DNA from: Thalassobium sp. R2A62
GTDB lineage: Bacteria > Pseudomonadota > Alphaproteobacteria > Rhodobacterales > Rhodobacteraceae
DNA length: 64,000 nt
Assembly (NCBI RefSeq): GCF_000161835.1
Contig: NZ_GG697169.2
Location: 124,001-188,000 of the forward strand
Direction of reading: 5' to 3'
This document shows positions 18,132-28,598 of this stretch, one piece after another. The notes beneath the pieces are model-generated. The model was not told the DNA's origin, did not search any database, and saw only the letters and a list, made by a program, of their open reading frames with translations. Each line of letters opens with the position of its first letter. The stretch's first letter is position 1. The position numbers and the translations under genes are program-made.

Positions 18132-18548
18132 TCAGGCGGCTGTTTTTTGCGCCCAAGTCCCAGTCCAGCGTTGGGTCGCGTCTGGAGTGCTAAGAGATTC
18201 GAACCCGTCATGGACGAGATCAACCTGTTTGCCGCCGATCCCTTGGGTAAAGGTCACGCTGACGGTCGTCACGGCAGTCTCGTCGCGATCCAAATACCAA
18301 TCAACAGACAGCCGGTGCCCCGGTGTCCAATCCGTGATGGTGCCCGATTTTGCAATACTGCCGTCGGCACGCGTCTCAGTAATTGCCCCGCCGAGTTCAG
18401 GCTCGAGCGAGAGGCTGCTGGGGGCGTGACTGACATTTGCCGAACCCGTCTGCGGCCACCACAGTGATAGATCGCGGGTAAAGATCGTAAAGGCGCACAT
18501 TGGTGTTTGAGAGACCGTGACGGTTTTACGGATCGGATTGCGTGTCAT
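18132..18548 (-). CDS. SRPBCC/AHSA1-like domain protein
   Basis: A 138-residue protein with the START/SRPBCC fold typical of AHSA1-type proteins: [25 protein letters not shown], then GGAITETRADG and a beta-rich core ending in the C-terminal helix with RWTGTW. Its start overlaps the end of an ArsR gene by 23 bp; ArsR-SRPBCC pairs are very common in bacteria, and the ArsR usually controls the pair. The ligand is unknown. Confidence 0.8.
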   Translation of the reverse strand: MTRNPIRKTVTVSQTPMCAFTIFTRDLSLWWPQTGSANVSHAPSSLSLEPELGGAITETRADGSIAKSGTITDWTPGHRLSVDWYLDRDETAVTTVSVTFTQGIGGKQVDLVHDGFESLSTPDATQRWTGTWAQKTAA

Positions 18549-18873
18549 CGTCGTCTCCTGCAAGGGCGGTGGCGTGGACTGCAAAAGCGTCTAGCGCATC
18601 CGTCCACAGACTATCGAGATAGGAGCGGATCGCGGCAATTCCATCGGGTGCGATCGAATATAGCCTGCGGGTTCCGTGCGGCGTGACCGTTAGCAAGCCA
18701 GCATCAGAGAGCACGCGCAGGTGTTGTGAAACGGCGGGGCGGGTCACGGGGAGGTCATTGGCCAGCGCACTGACCGCCAGCGGCCCCTCGCGCAGCGCAT
18801 TCATGATCGCGCGACGTGTTGGATCAGCAAGTGCTGTGATCGCCATTTCTGGGGTTGCAGATGTGTTAGTCAT
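18526..18873 (-). CDS. ArsR-family transcriptional regulator
   Basis: A 115-residue winged helix-turn-helix protein. [27 protein letters not shown] is the ArsR-type lead helix, and the recognition helix region [19 protein letters not shown] follows, with the wing [11 protein letters not shown]. No metal-binding Cys motif is visible, so it belongs to the non-metal type that accompanies SRPBCC genes. It overlaps the downstream SRPBCC gene by 23 bp and starts 132 bp from the divergent clpP. Confidence 0.85.
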   Translation of the reverse strand: MTNTSATPEMAITALADPTRRAIMNALREGPLAVSALANDLPVTRPAVSQHLRVLSDAGLLTVTPHGTRRLYSIAPDGIAAIRSYLDSLWTDALDAFAVHATALAGDDDDTQSDP

Positions 18874-19005
18874 GACTTACGGTTAGTTAGGGCTTACGTT
18901 TTTGTCAAGAAAAACCGGATGCCCTTGAAGCACCCCAGAGCCAGCACTAAGGTTCTTTTAACCAAACCGGACTACCGTCCCCTAAGTTATGAATTGGCAG
19001 GCCAA

Positions 19006-19635
19006 ATGAACGATCCAGTAGAAACCTATATGAACCTTGTTCCCATGGTGGTCGAGCAGACCAGCCGTGGTGAGCGCGCTTATGATATTTTCAGCCGCTT
19101 GCTGAAAGAACGGATCATCTTTCTGAATGGTCCTGTGCATGACGGTATGAGCCAATTGATCGTGGCGCAGCTGCTGCACCTCGAAGCCGAGAACCCGAGC
19201 AAAGAAATCAGCATGTACATCAATTCGCCCGGTGGTGTGGTGACGTCTGGTTTGTCGATCTACGACACGATGCAGTACATCAAACCAAAGGTGTCGACAC
19301 TCGTGATTGGTCAGGCGGCTTCTATGGGATCGCTGTTGTTGACTGCTGGCGAAAAAGGGATGCGTTTCTCGCTGCCCAACAGTCGCGTCATGGTTCACCA
19401 GCCGTCCGGCGGGTACCAGGGGCAGGCGACGGATATCATGATCCACGCCGCTGAGACGCAAAAGCTCAAAGATCGGTTGAATTCGATCTATGTGCGCCAC
19501 ACAGGCCAGACCTTGAAAAAGGTTGAAGCCGCTCTGGAGCGGGACAATTTCATGTCTGCCGAGGATGCAAAAGACTGGGGTTTGATCGACGAGATTGTCG
19601 AGAACCGCAACAAAGAAGATGACGCAAAAGACTAA
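19006..19635 (+). CDS. clpP: ATP-dependent Clp protease proteolytic subunit
   Basis: A 209-residue serine protease subunit. The catalytic triad is in place: Ser106 (GQAASMGS), His131 (VMVHQPSGG) and Asp180 (LERDNF). I chose ATG 19006 ([15 protein letters not shown]), which matches the normal ClpP propeptide; in-frame upstream codons are not conserved-looking. It forms the tetradecameric chamber served by ClpX, whose gene follows 134 bp downstream. Confidence 0.95.
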   Translation: MNDPVETYMNLVPMVVEQTSRGERAYDIFSRLLKERIIFLNGPVHDGMSQLIVAQLLHLEAENPSKEISMYINSPGGVVTSGLSIYDTMQYIKPKVSTLVIGQAASMGSLLLTAGEKGMRFSLPNSRVMVHQPSGGYQGQATDIMIHAAETQKLKDRLNSIYVRHTGQTLKKVEAALERDNFMSAEDAKDWGLIDEIVENRNKEDDAKD

Positions 19636-19694
19636 ACAAATTGTTCCCCGTGCAACAGGGTTTGGATGGGGCACATTTTGGCGTTGTAGACAGT

Positions 19695-19732
19695 TTCGGG
19701 CTGCCATAGTGTTGTATCACGGGCAGCCCGAA
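19695..19732. promoter_or_regulatory. intercistronic stem-loop between clpP and clpX
   Basis: TTCGGGCTGCC pairs perfectly with GGCAGCCCGAA across a 16-base loop, an 11-bp stem. There is no T run, so it is more likely an mRNA processing or stabilising hairpin than a terminator. Confidence 0.6.
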
Positions 19733-19769
19733 TGCATGAAAATGGGCCAAACGCCCTTCGAGGATTGAG

Positions 19770-21038
19770 ATGGCAAACAACTCTAGCGGTGACAGCAAAA
19801 ACACCCTGTACTGCAGCTTTTGTGGCAAGAGCCAGCATGAGGTGCGCAAGCTAATTGCGGGACCGACTGTGTTCATCTGTGATGAGTGCGTCGAGTTGTG
19901 CATGGATATCATCCGCGAAGAGACTAAAACAGCAGGTCTCAAGGCCGCAGATGGTGTGCCGACGCCCAAAGAAATTTGCGAAGTTTTGGATGACTATGTG
20001 ATCGGTCAGTCGCACGCGAAACGCGTTCTGTCTGTCGCGGTCCATAACCACTACAAACGCTTGAACCACGCAGCGAAATCTGGCGGCGATATTGAGCTGG
20101 CGAAATCCAACATCATGCTCGTTGGCCCGACCGGTTGCGGCAAGACGCTTCTCGCTCAGACGCTTGCGCGGATTCTGGATGTTCCGTTTACGATGGCTGA
20201 TGCCACAACTCTTACCGAAGCCGGTTATGTGGGCGAGGATGTCGAGAATATCATCCTCAAACTGCTCCAAGCCTCTGAGTACAATGTCGAGCGTGCACAA
20301 CGTGGCATCGTCTACATCGACGAAGTCGACAAGATCACGCGCAAGTCGGACAATCCATCGATCACACGTGACGTTTCGGGCGAAGGTGTTCAGCAGGCGT
20401 TGCTCAAGATCATGGAAGGCACGGTTGCCAGTGTTCCACCGCAAGGTGGCCGGAAGCATCCGCAGCAGGAATTCCTGCAAGTTGATACAACCAATATCTT
20501 GTTCATCGTTGGCGGTGCGTTCGCTGGACTGGACAAAATCATTGCCCAACGTGGCAAAGGCTCGGCAATGGGCTTTGGCGCGGATGTGCGCGAAAAGAAC
20601 GACAAGGGTATCGGCGAGCTGTTTCTCGATCTCGAGCCTGAAGATCTGCTGAAGTTTGGTTTGATCCCTGAATTCGTCGGACGTTTGCCCGTTCTCGCGA
20701 CATTGCAGGACCTCGACGAAGACGCGCTGATCACGATCCTGACCGAGCCAAAGAATGCTTTGGTCAAACAGTACCAACGTCTGTTCGAGCTGGAAGAAAC
20801 GGCGCTGACCTTTACCGATGACGCGCTGACGGCAATTGCCCGCCGCGCGATCGAGCGGAAAACTGGTGCACGTGGCCTGCGTTCGATCCTCGAGGATATC
20901 TTGCTTGAGACGATGTTCGATCTTCCTGGTATGGACAGCGTGACCGAAGTTGTTGTGAACGAAGAGGCTGTGACCTCGGACGCGCAACCACTGATGATCC
21001 ACGGAGAGGCGGATAAAGAAACCGCCGAAGCTGGTTAA
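19770..21038 (+). CDS. clpX: ATP-dependent Clp protease ATP-binding subunit
   Basis: A 422-residue AAA+ unfoldase. The N-terminal zinc-binding domain shows CSFCGK and ICDECVELC; Walker A is GPTGCGKT, Walker [11 protein letters not shown], and the pore and RKH loops follow ([13 protein letters not shown]). It delivers substrates to ClpP. Length and order are standard. A RidA-family gene begins 3 bp after its stop. Confidence 0.96.
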   Translation: MANNSSGDSKNTLYCSFCGKSQHEVRKLIAGPTVFICDECVELCMDIIREETKTAGLKAADGVPTPKEICEVLDDYVIGQSHAKRVLSVAVHNHYKRLNHAAKSGGDIELAKSNIMLVGPTGCGKTLLAQTLARILDVPFTMADATTLTEAGYVGEDVENIILKLLQASEYNVERAQRGIVYIDEVDKITRKSDNPSITRDVSGEGVQQALLKIMEGTVASVPPQGGRKHPQQEFLQVDTTNILFIVGGAFAGLDKIIAQRGKGSAMGFGADVREKNDKGIGELFLDLEPEDLLKFGLIPEFVGRLPVLATLQDLDEDALITILTEPKNALVKQYQRLFELEETALTFTDDALTAIARRAIERKTGARGLRSILEDILLETMFDLPGMDSVTEVVVNEEAVTSDAQPLMIHGEADKETAEAG

Positions 21039-21041
21039 CTG

Positions 21042-21419
21042 ATGAAGCGTATTCATTCAGGCGGAGCATTCGAAGCCAAGATTGGCTATTGCCGCGCAGT
21101 TGTCGCAGGCGATTGGGTCCATGTGGCCGGGACTGTATCCGCACCGGCGGCAGAAACGGGTGAGCCGCCCACTGACGTCGTTGCGCAATGCGAAAGCGCG
21201 TTGGCAATCATCAAAGCCGCACTTGCTGAAGCCGGTGCAGGGCTTGGTGACGTGGTCCGCGTAAACTATTACCTTCCGACCGCTGCAGATTTTGAAGCGT
21301 GCTGGCCTGCTTTGCGCGCTGCGTTTGGGGATGCGCCACCGGCAGCGACAATGGTCGAGTGCGGCTTGATCGATCCGAAATATAAAATCGAAATCGAAGC
21401 GACCGCCTATATCGGATAG
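21042..21419 (+). CDS. RidA-family protein
   Basis: A 125-residue YjgF/YER057c/UK114-type protein (probably a 2-iminoacid deaminase relative). Visible features are [24 protein letters not shown] and the C-terminal [22 protein letters not shown]. The Arg that binds the substrate carboxylate in canonical RidA (R105 in a C-R-A-x-x-E-like context) is not evident; the equivalent segment reads ATMVECGLI, so it may be a non-canonical Rid subgroup. It starts 3 bp after clpX, likely cotranscribed. Confidence 0.8.
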   Translation: MKRIHSGGAFEAKIGYCRAVVAGDWVHVAGTVSAPAAETGEPPTDVVAQCESALAIIKAALAEAGAGLGDVVRVNYYLPTAADFEACWPALRAAFGDAPPAATMVECGLIDPKYKIEIEATAYIG

Positions 21420-21496
21420 GCGGTTTGCCGCGCTGGGGCTGGACGCGCATCGCGGGATGCGGCATAGCAGTCTTACGATACTTCAGGAGCACGGAC

Positions 21497-21874
21497 ATGG
21501 GTCTGAAAACATCAATTCTTCGCGCTTTGACATGGTGGCATGGCTCGACCTTTGGCACCCAGCTGTTCACATGGCGCAATGGTAGCAAGGTTGGCGAAGA
21601 TGACGCTGGCAACGTGTTCTACGAATATGGCGCGCGCCGCTGGGTGATCTTTAACGGAGAGCCAGAAGCAAGCCGCGTAAGCCCTGATTGGCATGGCTGG
21701 CTACACCACACCTATGACACGCCTCCGACTGATGCGCCGTTTGCCCACAAAGAGTGGGAAAAGCCGCACCAAGAGAACCTGACTGGCACCGCGATGGCCT
21801 ATGCGCCCCAAGGGTCGATCCGTCGTGCGTCCCCAGCACTTCGACGCGACTACGAGGCGTGGACCCCCGAATAG
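21497..21874 (+). CDS. NDUFA12-family complex I accessory subunit
   Basis: A 125-residue homologue of the mitochondrial complex I subunit NDUFA12 (B17.2), found across alphaproteobacteria. Signature stretches: [55 protein letters not shown] and the C-terminal Pro-rich tail. A CAGGAG ribosome site lies 8 bases before the ATG at 21497. The DUF2155 gene follows after 8 bp, a pairing common in this group. Confidence 0.88.
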   Translation: MGLKTSILRALTWWHGSTFGTQLFTWRNGSKVGEDDAGNVFYEYGARRWVIFNGEPEASRVSPDWHGWLHHTYDTPPTDAPFAHKEWEKPHQENLTGTAMAYAPQGSIRRASPALRRDYEAWTPE

Positions 21875-21882
21875 GAGCCCTT

Positions 21883-22242
21883 ATGGCCCGTTTCGTATCA
21901 GCTATGATCCTTCTATGCGCCTTGGCAGCACCTGTTGGTGCGCAACAAGTCACCGCAGGATCGGGCGCTATGTTGCGTATACTGGACAAGATTACTGGGC
22001 GTGTCGCCGATGTTGAGCTCGACACCGGTGGAACAGCGCGTCAGGGTCGATTGTCCGTCACGCTGGCTGAATGTCGATATCCATCTGGAAACCGGTCTGG
22101 CAACGCTTATGCGTTGCTCACTGTTATAGAAGCGGGCACGCCTGATCCGGTATTTCGTGGCTGGATGATTGCATCTGCACCTGCGTTGAACGCGATGGAA
22201 CATCCGCGCTACGACGTTTGGGTCATGCGCTGCAAGAGCTGA
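21883..22242 (+). CDS. DUF2155 periplasmic protein
   Basis: A 119-residue protein with a signal peptide (MARFVSAMILLCALAAPVGAQ) followed by a DUF2155 domain: LRILDKITGRVADVELDTGG, two Cys residues (AECRYP and VMRCKS), and VFRGWMIASAPALNAMEHPRYDVW. Function is unknown; it is usually found beside the NDUFA12 gene and aat, as here. Its 3' end overlaps the convergent aat gene by 34 bp. Confidence 0.85.
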   Translation: MARFVSAMILLCALAAPVGAQQVTAGSGAMLRILDKITGRVADVELDTGGTARQGRLSVTLAECRYPSGNRSGNAYALLTVIEAGTPDPVFRGWMIASAPALNAMEHPRYDVWVMRCKS

Positions 22243-22856
22243 TCTGGGGTTGAAACAGCCGCATTCGTGTCAAAATCTGCCTCTATTTCAATCGCTTCTG
22301 CCAAATACCTGCGATACGTCCCGCGGGGAATTTCGATGGCGCCGAGGCTCGACAGATGGTCCGTGATGAACTGTGTGTCGAACAAAACAAATCCACTGCT
22401 GCGCAACTTGTCGATCAAATAGGCGAGCGCGATCTTGGACGCATTGGTGCGGGTTGAGAACATGCTCTCGCCAAAGAACGCGGCACCGATTGTGACCCCG
22501 TAGACGCCACCGACCAACCGCTGTTCGTCCCAGACTTCGACAGAATGGGCAAACCCGGCATCGGCGAGTGCCGCATAGAGACGGGTGATAGGGCCATTGA
22601 TCCATGTCTCTTCTCGGTCGGCGCAGCCAGCGACGACACTGGAAAAATCCGTGTCAAACGTGATGCGAAACGGGGACGTCCGGATTGCGCGCCGCAGCGA
22701 GCGTGAGATGCGAAACCCATCCAAGGGAAACACACCACGTTTGCGCGGATCGACCCAAAACACCTCGTCAGTGTCGCGCCCCTCGGACATGGGAAAAATG
22801 CCGTTGGAGTAGGCGCGCAACAACAGCTCTGGGGTTAGGCCCTGAGATGGTGTCAT
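22209..22856 (-). CDS. aat: leucyl/phenylalanyl-tRNA-protein transferase
   Basis: A 215-residue enzyme of the N-end rule pathway that adds Leu or Phe to proteins with N-terminal Arg or Lys. Motifs: LLLRAYSNGIFPMSEG, EVFWVDPRKRGVFPLDGF, ETWINGPITRLYAALADAGFAHSVEVWDEQRLVGGVYGVTIGAAFFGESMFS, all typical of the GNAT-like Aat fold (shown here as positions 5 to about 135). Length is normal. It lies 19 bp downstream of accC on the same strand. Confidence 0.93.
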   Translation of the reverse strand: MTPSQGLTPELLLRAYSNGIFPMSEGRDTDEVFWVDPRKRGVFPLDGFRISRSLRRAIRTSPFRITFDTDFSSVVAGCADREETWINGPITRLYAALADAGFAHSVEVWDEQRLVGGVYGVTIGAAFFGESMFSTRTNASKIALAYLIDKLRSSGFVLFDTQFITDHLSSLGAIEIPRGTYRRYLAEAIEIEADFDTNAAVSTPDQLLQRMTQTS

Positions 22857-22875
22857 CAGAATGCCCGCCCGCGCA

Positions 22876-24222
22876 TTAGTTTAGATTGTGCTCCAACCAG
22901 TGTTCCAGCCAGTGAATGTTATAGTTACCGCTGTGCACGTCTGGATCAGCGAGCAATGCGTGGAACAATGGTACGGTGGTGTCGACACCATCGACGATCA
23001 ATTCGCCCAAGGCACGGGCCAAACGGGCCAATGCTTCTGGTCGATCACGTCCATGTACGATCAGTTTGCCAATCAGGCTGTCGTAGTATGGAGGGATCGA
23101 ATATCCATCGTACAGTGCGCTATCCATCCGCACACCAAGACCGCCAGGTGCATGATATTGCGTGATTTTTCCGGGGCAGGGTGCAAAGTTCGGCAGCTTT
23201 TCAGCATTGATCCGAACCTCGATGGCATGACCGTTGATCTCGAGATCGTCTTGGGTAAAGGACATGTCCATCCCAGAGGCGACACGGATCTGTTCACGCA
23301 CCAGATCTTGTCCAAAGATGGCTTCTGTTACAGGGTGCTCGACCTGCAAACGGGTGTTCATTTCGATGAAGTAGAACTCGCCATTCTCATAGAGAAACTC
23401 GATTGTGCCAGCGCCGATATAGTTGATGTTCGCAACAGCGTCGGCGCAGATTTTACCAATCTTGGCACGCGTTTCGGGGTCAATTGAGGGGCCAGGAGCC
23501 TCTTCAAAAACCTTTTGGTGACGCCGTTGCAGCGAACAATCGCGTTCGCCCAAATGCACGGCTTTGCCTTTGCCGTCGCCAAAGACTTGGATTTCGATGT
23601 GGCGCGGGGTCGTCAGGTATTTTTCAATATAGACTTCATCGTTGCCAAAGTTCGACTTGCCTTCGGCACGGGCTGTCTGGAATGCGCTTTCCATGTCAGC
23701 AGCTGTTTGAGCGACTTTCATGCCTTTGCCGCCACCACCAGCGGTTGCTTTGATGATGACGGGATAGCCAACGTCTTCGCCGATACGCTTGGCATCTTCG
23801 AGAGTGGGCACCCCACCGTCCGAGCCCGGCACGCAAGGAACGCCAAGACGCTTCATCGTGTCCTTGGCCGAAATTTTGTCGCCCATCACGCGGATATGCT
23901 CGGCCGTTGGGCCGATAAATGTCAGGTCGTGGTCTTGGACGATCTGAACAAAGTTCGCGTTCTCGGACAGGAAGCCATAGCCCGGGTGGATCGCCTGCGC
24001 GCCGGTGATTTCGCACGCCGAGATGATCGCAGGGATTGAAAGATAGCTATCGGTGCCGCGGGCAGGCCCGATGCAGACGCTTTCGTCAGCCATGCGTACG
24101 TGCATCGCGTCGGCGTCAGCAGTTGAGTGTACCGCGACTGATTTGATACCCATTTCGCGGGCCGCACGAATGACGCGCAGAGCAATTTCACCACGGTTGG
24201 CGATCAGGATTTTGTCGAACAT
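22876..24222 (-). CDS. accC: biotin carboxylase subunit of acetyl-CoA carboxylase
   Basis: A 448-residue ATP-grasp enzyme that carboxylates the biotin on AccB. The start at ATG 24222 gives [20 protein letters not shown], the canonical N-terminus. ATP-binding glycine loop [22 protein letters not shown] and [14 protein letters not shown] (catalytic and metal residues) are all present. It follows accB by 22 bp, the usual bacterial accBC order. Confidence 0.95.
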   Translation of the reverse strand: MFDKILIANRGEIALRVIRAAREMGIKSVAVHSTADADAMHVRMADESVCIGPARGTDSYLSIPAIISACEITGAQAIHPGYGFLSENANFVQIVQDHDLTFIGPTAEHIRVMGDKISAKDTMKRLGVPCVPGSDGGVPTLEDAKRIGEDVGYPVIIKATAGGGGKGMKVAQTAADMESAFQTARAEGKSNFGNDEVYIEKYLTTPRHIEIQVFGDGKGKAVHLGERDCSLQRRHQKVFEEAPGPSIDPETRAKIGKICADAVANINYIGAGTIEFLYENGEFYFIEMNTRLQVEHPVTEAIFGQDLVREQIRVASGMDMSFTQDDLEINGHAIEVRINAEKLPNFAPCPGKITQYHAPGGLGVRMDSALYDGYSIPPYYDSLIGKLIVHGRDRPEALARLARALGELIVDGVDTTVPLFHALLADPDVHSGNYNIHWLEHWLEHNLN

Positions 24223-24244
24223 GTCAGACCCCAAGTGGTTGGTA

Positions 24245-24724
24245 TTATTCAACAATAACGAGTGGCGTGCCGAACTCGACCGGTGCGCCATCTTCGACCA
24301 AGATACGTTTGATCGTACCAGATTTTGGTGCAGGGATGTGGTTCATCGTCTTCATGGCTTCGACGATCAAGATGGTATCACCTTCGTTGATCTGGGCGCC
24401 GACAGTCGCAAAGGCGGGCGCGCCGGGCTCGGGGGCCATGTAGACGGTTCCGACCATCGGAGACGTCACCGCACCTGGATGCGACGCTGGGTCTGCGGCT
24501 GGCTCGGCTGCGGCAGGCGCGGCGACAGGGGCCGCCGCGGCCGGTGCAGCGGCAACTTGGGTTACGATCTGTTGTGGCTGTTGGCGGCTCACACGCACGT
24601 TCAGCGTATCGTTTTCGCCGTAGTCACGTTTGACCTGCAATTCGGTCAGATCGTTCTCGCGCAGGACTGCGGCCAGCGCTTGGATGAAATCAACGTCGCT
24701 GTCAGCTTGGTTTTTTTTGGTCAT
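24245..24724 (-). CDS. accB: biotin carboxyl carrier protein
   Basis: A 159-residue carrier. An N-terminal helical region is followed by an Ala/Pro-rich linker (about 58-82) and the C-terminal biotinyl domain, with Lys125 in EAMKTMNHI as the biotinylation site. It is the first gene of accB-accC; the 263 bp upstream up to the acs gene contain only a shared terminator and, presumably, the promoter. Confidence 0.95.
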   Translation of the reverse strand: MTKKNQADSDVDFIQALAAVLRENDLTELQVKRDYGENDTLNVRVSRQQPQQIVTQVAAAPAAAAPVAAPAAAEPAADPASHPGAVTSPMVGTVYMAPEPGAPAFATVGAQINEGDTILIVEAMKTMNHIPAPKSGTIKRILVEDGAPVEFGTPLVIVE

Positions 24725-24937
24725 GATGTTTCAGCCCGTCTATTTGTCTTGTTTTTTGGTGCCTTGTCGCAAGGCATAGCACCGGTTCCCACCAGCACCA
24801 TAGATCAAGGGTGACGTAGTGGAAAGGCAGCACTGTTGCAATGTTCGGCACCATATTTTGCAGGATATTGGGCCGATAACGGCCAACAGACGCTGATTTC
24901 CGGCCCAAGGGTGATGGGTTGGCTGTCGTTCATGCAA

Positions 24938-24965
24938 AAAGAGCGCCCCGATTGGGACGCTCTTT
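24938..24965 (-). terminator. rho-independent terminator downstream of acs
   Basis: AAAGAGCG/CGCTCTTT with inner CCC/GGG pairs forms an almost perfect 12-bp stem (one mismatch) around a short loop, followed on the minus strand by T residues. It lies 22 bp beyond the acs stop codon. The sequence between it and accB (24725-24937) holds no supportable gene. Confidence 0.8.
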
Positions 24966-24987
24966 TGCAAAAGATATGTGTGTATGA

Positions 24988-26937
24988 TCAGCTGCGGTTC
25001 ATGCGGTTTTCGATCAGATCATCAACCACCGATGGATCAGCGAGCGTCGATGTATCGCCCAATGCACCAAAGTCATTTTCAGCGATTTTGCGCAGGATCC
25101 GGCGCATGATTTTACCCGAACGTGTTTTCGGCAGCCCAGGGGCCCACTGGATCAAGTCGGGTTTGGCGATCGGGCCGATTTCAGAACGGACCCAAACCTC
25201 TAGCTCTTTGCGCAGCTCTTCTGTTGGCTCTTCGCCGCCCATCAGCGTGACATAGGCATAGATGCCCTGACCCTTGATGTCGTGGGGATAGCCGACAACC
25301 GCGCTTTCGGCGACTTTCGGGTGGGCAACGAGGGCGGATTCGACTTCGGCTGTACCCATGCGGTGGCCCGAGACGTTGATGACGTCGTCAACACGGCCTG
25401 TGATCCAATAGTCGCCATCGGCGTCGCGGCGGCATCCGTCACCGGTAAAGTAGTAGCCTTTGTAGTCGGCAAAATAGGTCTTCATGAATCGCTCGTGATC
25501 ACCCCAGACGGTACGCATTTGAGCAGGCCAGCTGTCTTTGATGCAGAGCACGCCTTCGGCAGCGGTTTCAGTGATTTCTTCGCCTGTTGTCGGCTCGAGG
25601 ATCACGGGCTGGATGCCAAAGAACGGTTTGGTGGCCGAACCGGGCTTTGTCGTCGTTGCGCCGGGTAGGGGCGTCAGCAGGTGACCACCTGTTTCGGTCT
25701 GCCACCACGTGTCAACGATTGGGCAACGGCCGCCGCCCACAACGTCGTTATACCAGTTCCAAGCCTCGGGGTTGATTGGCTCGCCCACTGTGCCCAAGAG
25801 CTTGAGCGATGAGAGGTCTGATCCGGTGACAAAGTCGTCGCCTTGCCCCATCAACGCGCGTATCGCGGTTGGTGCTGTATAGAATTGGTTTACCTTGTGC
25901 TTCTCGCAGACCTGCCAAAAGCGGCTGGCGTCTGGGTACGTCGGTACACCCTCAAACATAACAGTCGTCGCACCGTTGGCGAGGGGGCCATAGACGATAT
26001 AGCTGTGGCCTGTGACCCAGCCCACGTCCGCGGTGCACCAGAAGATATCGCCGTCGTGATAATCGAATGTGTACTGATGCGTCATCGAGGCATAGACGAT
26101 ATATCCACCGGTCGAGTGAACGACGCCCTTGGGCATGCCCGTTGATCCAGAGGTGTAGAGGATGAAGAGTGGATCCTCTGCGTTCATCTCGGTTGGCTCG
26201 CAGGTGTCAGAGACTGTTGCGGAAACTTCGTGCAACCAGTGATCCCGACCATCGACCATTGGGACGTCGCCGCCAGTGCGCTGAACCACGAGCATTTTTG
26301 CGCCAACAGTAATTTTCTCGAATGCTGTATCGGCGTTGGTTTTGAGCGGTGTGTTCTTGCCGCCTCGCGGTGCCTCGTCTGCCGTGATGACCACCTTGGC
26401 CTCAGAGCCATTCACACGAGCGGCGAGCGCGTCCGCCGAAAAGCCAGCAAAGACGATGGAATGGATCGCACCAATGCGCGCGGATGCCAGCATGGCATAG
26501 GCCGCTTCGGGGATCATTGGCATGTATATGACGACGCGGTCGCCTTTGCCGACACCCAGTTCTTTGAGCACGTTGGCGAATTTGGAAACTTCGGCGTGCA
26601 GCTGGTTGTAAGTGATGTGTTTGGCGTCTTCAGCTGGGCTATCGGGTTCCCAAATGATCGCTGTCTGGTCGCCGCGTGTCGCGAGATGGCGATCGATGCA
26701 GTTGGCACTGACGTTCAGGCTGCCGTCTTCATACCACTTTATGTCGACCTTGCCGAACTCATACGTCGTGTTCTTGACGGCTGAATAGGGCTTGATCCAA
26801 TCGATCCGTTTACCATGTTCGCCCCAGAACGCTGCGGGATCAGCAATAGAAGCGTCGTACATCTCTTGGTACTTTGCGGCATCGGCATGGGCGTTCGCGG
26901 CAAAGTCAGCGGTAGGGGCATAGGTTTTGGCAGTCAT
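24988..26937 (-). CDS. acs: acetyl-CoA synthetase
   Basis: A 649-residue AMP-forming acyl-CoA synthetase activating acetate to acetyl-CoA. Motifs: the AMP-binding P-loop [27 protein letters not shown], the hinge [18 protein letters not shown], and the C-terminal [11 protein letters not shown] containing the acylation-controlled catalytic lysine. Length and N-terminus are normal for Acs. It is downstream of, and in the same direction as, a five-gene ABC transporter, and a sensor kinase of the acetate-sensing type is encoded nearby, supporting a carboxylate-use locus. Confidence 0.94.
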   Translation of the reverse strand: MTAKTYAPTADFAANAHADAAKYQEMYDASIADPAAFWGEHGKRIDWIKPYSAVKNTTYEFGKVDIKWYEDGSLNVSANCIDRHLATRGDQTAIIWEPDSPAEDAKHITYNQLHAEVSKFANVLKELGVGKGDRVVIYMPMIPEAAYAMLASARIGAIHSIVFAGFSADALAARVNGSEAKVVITADEAPRGGKNTPLKTNADTAFEKITVGAKMLVVQRTGGDVPMVDGRDHWLHEVSATVSDTCEPTEMNAEDPLFILYTSGSTGMPKGVVHSTGGYIVYASMTHQYTFDYHDGDIFWCTADVGWVTGHSYIVYGPLANGATTVMFEGVPTYPDASRFWQVCEKHKVNQFYTAPTAIRALMGQGDDFVTGSDLSSLKLLGTVGEPINPEAWNWYNDVVGGGRCPIVDTWWQTETGGHLLTPLPGATTTKPGSATKPFFGIQPVILEPTTGEEITETAAEGVLCIKDSWPAQMRTVWGDHERFMKTYFADYKGYYFTGDGCRRDADGDYWITGRVDDVINVSGHRMGTAEVESALVAHPKVAESAVVGYPHDIKGQGIYAYVTLMGGEEPTEELRKELEVWVRSEIGPIAKPDLIQWAPGLPKTRSGKIMRRILRKIAENDFGALGDTSTLADPSVVDDLIENRMNRS

Positions 26938-26975
26938 GGTTATAGGTCCCGATTGGTCTAGGGCAGGGGGAATAG

Positions 26976-26992
26976 GCGAGGTCGAGCCTCGC
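26976..26992 (-). promoter_or_regulatory. small stem-loop between livF-like gene and acs
   Basis: GCGAGG and CCTCGC form a 6-bp stem with a 5-base loop 10 bp beyond the transporter stop codon. No T run follows, so attenuation or mRNA stabilisation is more likely than full termination. Weak on its own. Confidence 0.35.
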
Positions 26993-27002
26993 TTATACCA
27001 AT

Positions 27003-27752
27003 TTAGATTGCGAGGTATTCGGCCCGCAATTTTTCATCTTCGAGCACTTCTTTGGCCGAGCCGTCATAGACGACCGTGCCGGTGTCGAGGATCACAGCGC
27101 GATCCGCAAGCTTGAGTGCCGCGACCGCGTTCTGTTCAACGATAATCGTTGTGATGCCTTGGTCGCGAATGATTTCGAGCGTCTTGGCGATCTCTTGAAC
27201 AATAACGGGGGCCAGACCCTCGTAGGGCTCGTCCAGCAGCAGCACCTTAATGTCGCGGCACAATGCGCGGGCAATCGAAAGCATTTGTTGCTCACCACCA
27301 GAGAGGGTCACACCTTCTTGCTTGCGGCGCTCTTTCAGTCTTGGGAACAACTCATAGACCCGCTCGAGGCTCCAACCAATGGGTGGTGCGATTTGTGCGA
27401 GCTGCAAGTTTTCCTCAACGGTGAGGCCTGGAATAATCCGGCGATCTTCGGGCACCAACGCGATGCCGTTTGTCGCGGCTTCGTGGCTGGCCATTTTGTG
27501 CAACGGTTTGTGATCGAGCCAAATCTCACCGTGCTTTAGCTGGGGATCACCCATCCGGGCAATTGTACGCAAGGTCGAGGTTTTGCCAGCGCCGTTACGG
27601 CCCAACAACGCGAGAATTTCGCCCTCGTGGATGTTAAAGCTTACGCCTTGAACAATATAGCTTTCACCATAGTAGGCTTGGATGTCCCAGACCGAAAGAA
27701 AGGCCGGATGTGTCGCGGCGTTGTTCTGGCGTTTGTCGAATGAGGAGTTCAT
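27003..27752 (-). CDS. livF: branched-chain amino acid-type ABC transporter ATPase (LivF-like)
   Basis: A 249-residue ATPase. From ATG 27752 (MNSSFDKRQ) it has a short extra N-terminus, then Walker [11 protein letters not shown], signature LSGGEQQ, Walker [14 protein letters not shown] and the H-loop IIVEQN typical of LivF. It is the last gene of the transporter operon (binding protein, livH, livM, livG, livF), 76 bp after livG, and is followed by acs 65 bp further on. Substrate is inferred from context only. Confidence 0.9.
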   Translation of the reverse strand: MNSSFDKRQNNAATHPAFLSVWDIQAYYGESYIVQGVSFNIHEGEILALLGRNGAGKTSTLRTIARMGDPQLKHGEIWLDHKPLHKMASHEAATNGIALVPEDRRIIPGLTVEENLQLAQIAPPIGWSLERVYELFPRLKERRKQEGVTLSGGEQQMLSIARALCRDIKVLLLDEPYEGLAPVIVQEIAKTLEIIRDQGITTIIVEQNAVAALKLADRAVILDTGTVVYDGSAKEVLEDEKLRAEYLAI

Positions 27753-27828
27753 AGCGCGTCCTTTTGTTCGAGGCCCACGTTCCGAACCAAGACGATGCAG
27801 GTGCATGCCTTGGTCCAAAGTGTGGGGA

Positions 27829-28587
27829 TCAGATCTGTGCTTCGCCCAAGTAGGCTTCGCGCACTTTTGGGTGGCCTTTGATGTTTTCTGGCGTCTCTTC
27901 GACCAGGGGCGTTCCTTGGGCCAGAACGGTGATCCGTTCGGCCAAAGAGAACACAACGTGCATGTCATGCTCAATGATCGCCATGGTGATGTTGCGCTTT
28001 TCATTGATCTCTTTGAGCAGATCGATGGTGTTGTTGGTGTCAGCACGGGCCATACCGGCGGTCGGTTCGTCCAACAATAGAAGGCGCGGTTCTTGGACCA
28101 AACACATTGCCATCTCGAGGCGACGTTTGTCACCGCGCGACATCGAGGCTGCGTGCATGTTGCGCTTGTCCAGCATGTTCACGTCATCGAGGATCGTTTC
28201 GGCCATGAGCCGGATGTCCTTTTGCGAACTGACCGATCCAATCGCGTTCAATTCAAACGCGCCGTCCCGTTTGGCAAAACAAGGGATCATCACGTTTTCC
28301 ATAACGGTGAGATCTGCAAAAATCTCGGGCGTTTGGAACACGCGCGAAATGCCCATCTGGTTGATCTCGTGCGGCTTGCGCCCCAGTACGGACTGACCGT
28401 CGAACATGACCGAACCCGTGTCAGGGATCAGTTTTCCGACCAGCACGTTCAGCAGGGTGGATTTACCCGCGCCGTTCGGACCGATGATGGCGTGTACGGT
28501 GTTCTCGGGGATGGAAAGGTTCACATCACCGAGGGCCTGCAACCCGCCAAAGCGTTTGTTGACGCCTTTTACTTCAAGGATACCCAT
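27829..28587 (-). CDS. livG: branched-chain amino acid-type ABC transporter ATPase (LivG-like)
   Basis: A 252-residue ATPase with Walker A GPNGAGKST, Walker B LLLLDEPTAGMA and the LivG-type IIEHDM H-loop region. The signature motif is unusual: MSRGDKRRLEMAM where LivG normally has LSYGQQRRLE, so the second Gly-Gln pair is replaced by Gly-Asp-Lys. It starts 11 bp after livM. The altered signature is probably a subfamily trait, since the rest of the ATPase is intact. Confidence 0.9.
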   Translation of the reverse strand: MGILEVKGVNKRFGGLQALGDVNLSIPENTVHAIIGPNGAGKSTLLNVLVGKLIPDTGSVMFDGQSVLGRKPHEINQMGISRVFQTPEIFADLTVMENVMIPCFAKRDGAFELNAIGSVSSQKDIRLMAETILDDVNMLDKRNMHAASMSRGDKRRLEMAMCLVQEPRLLLLDEPTAGMARADTNNTIDLLKEINEKRNITMAIIEHDMHVVFSLAERITVLAQGTPLVEETPENIKGHPKVREAYLGEAQI

Positions 28588-28598
28588 TCTTCTGTTCC

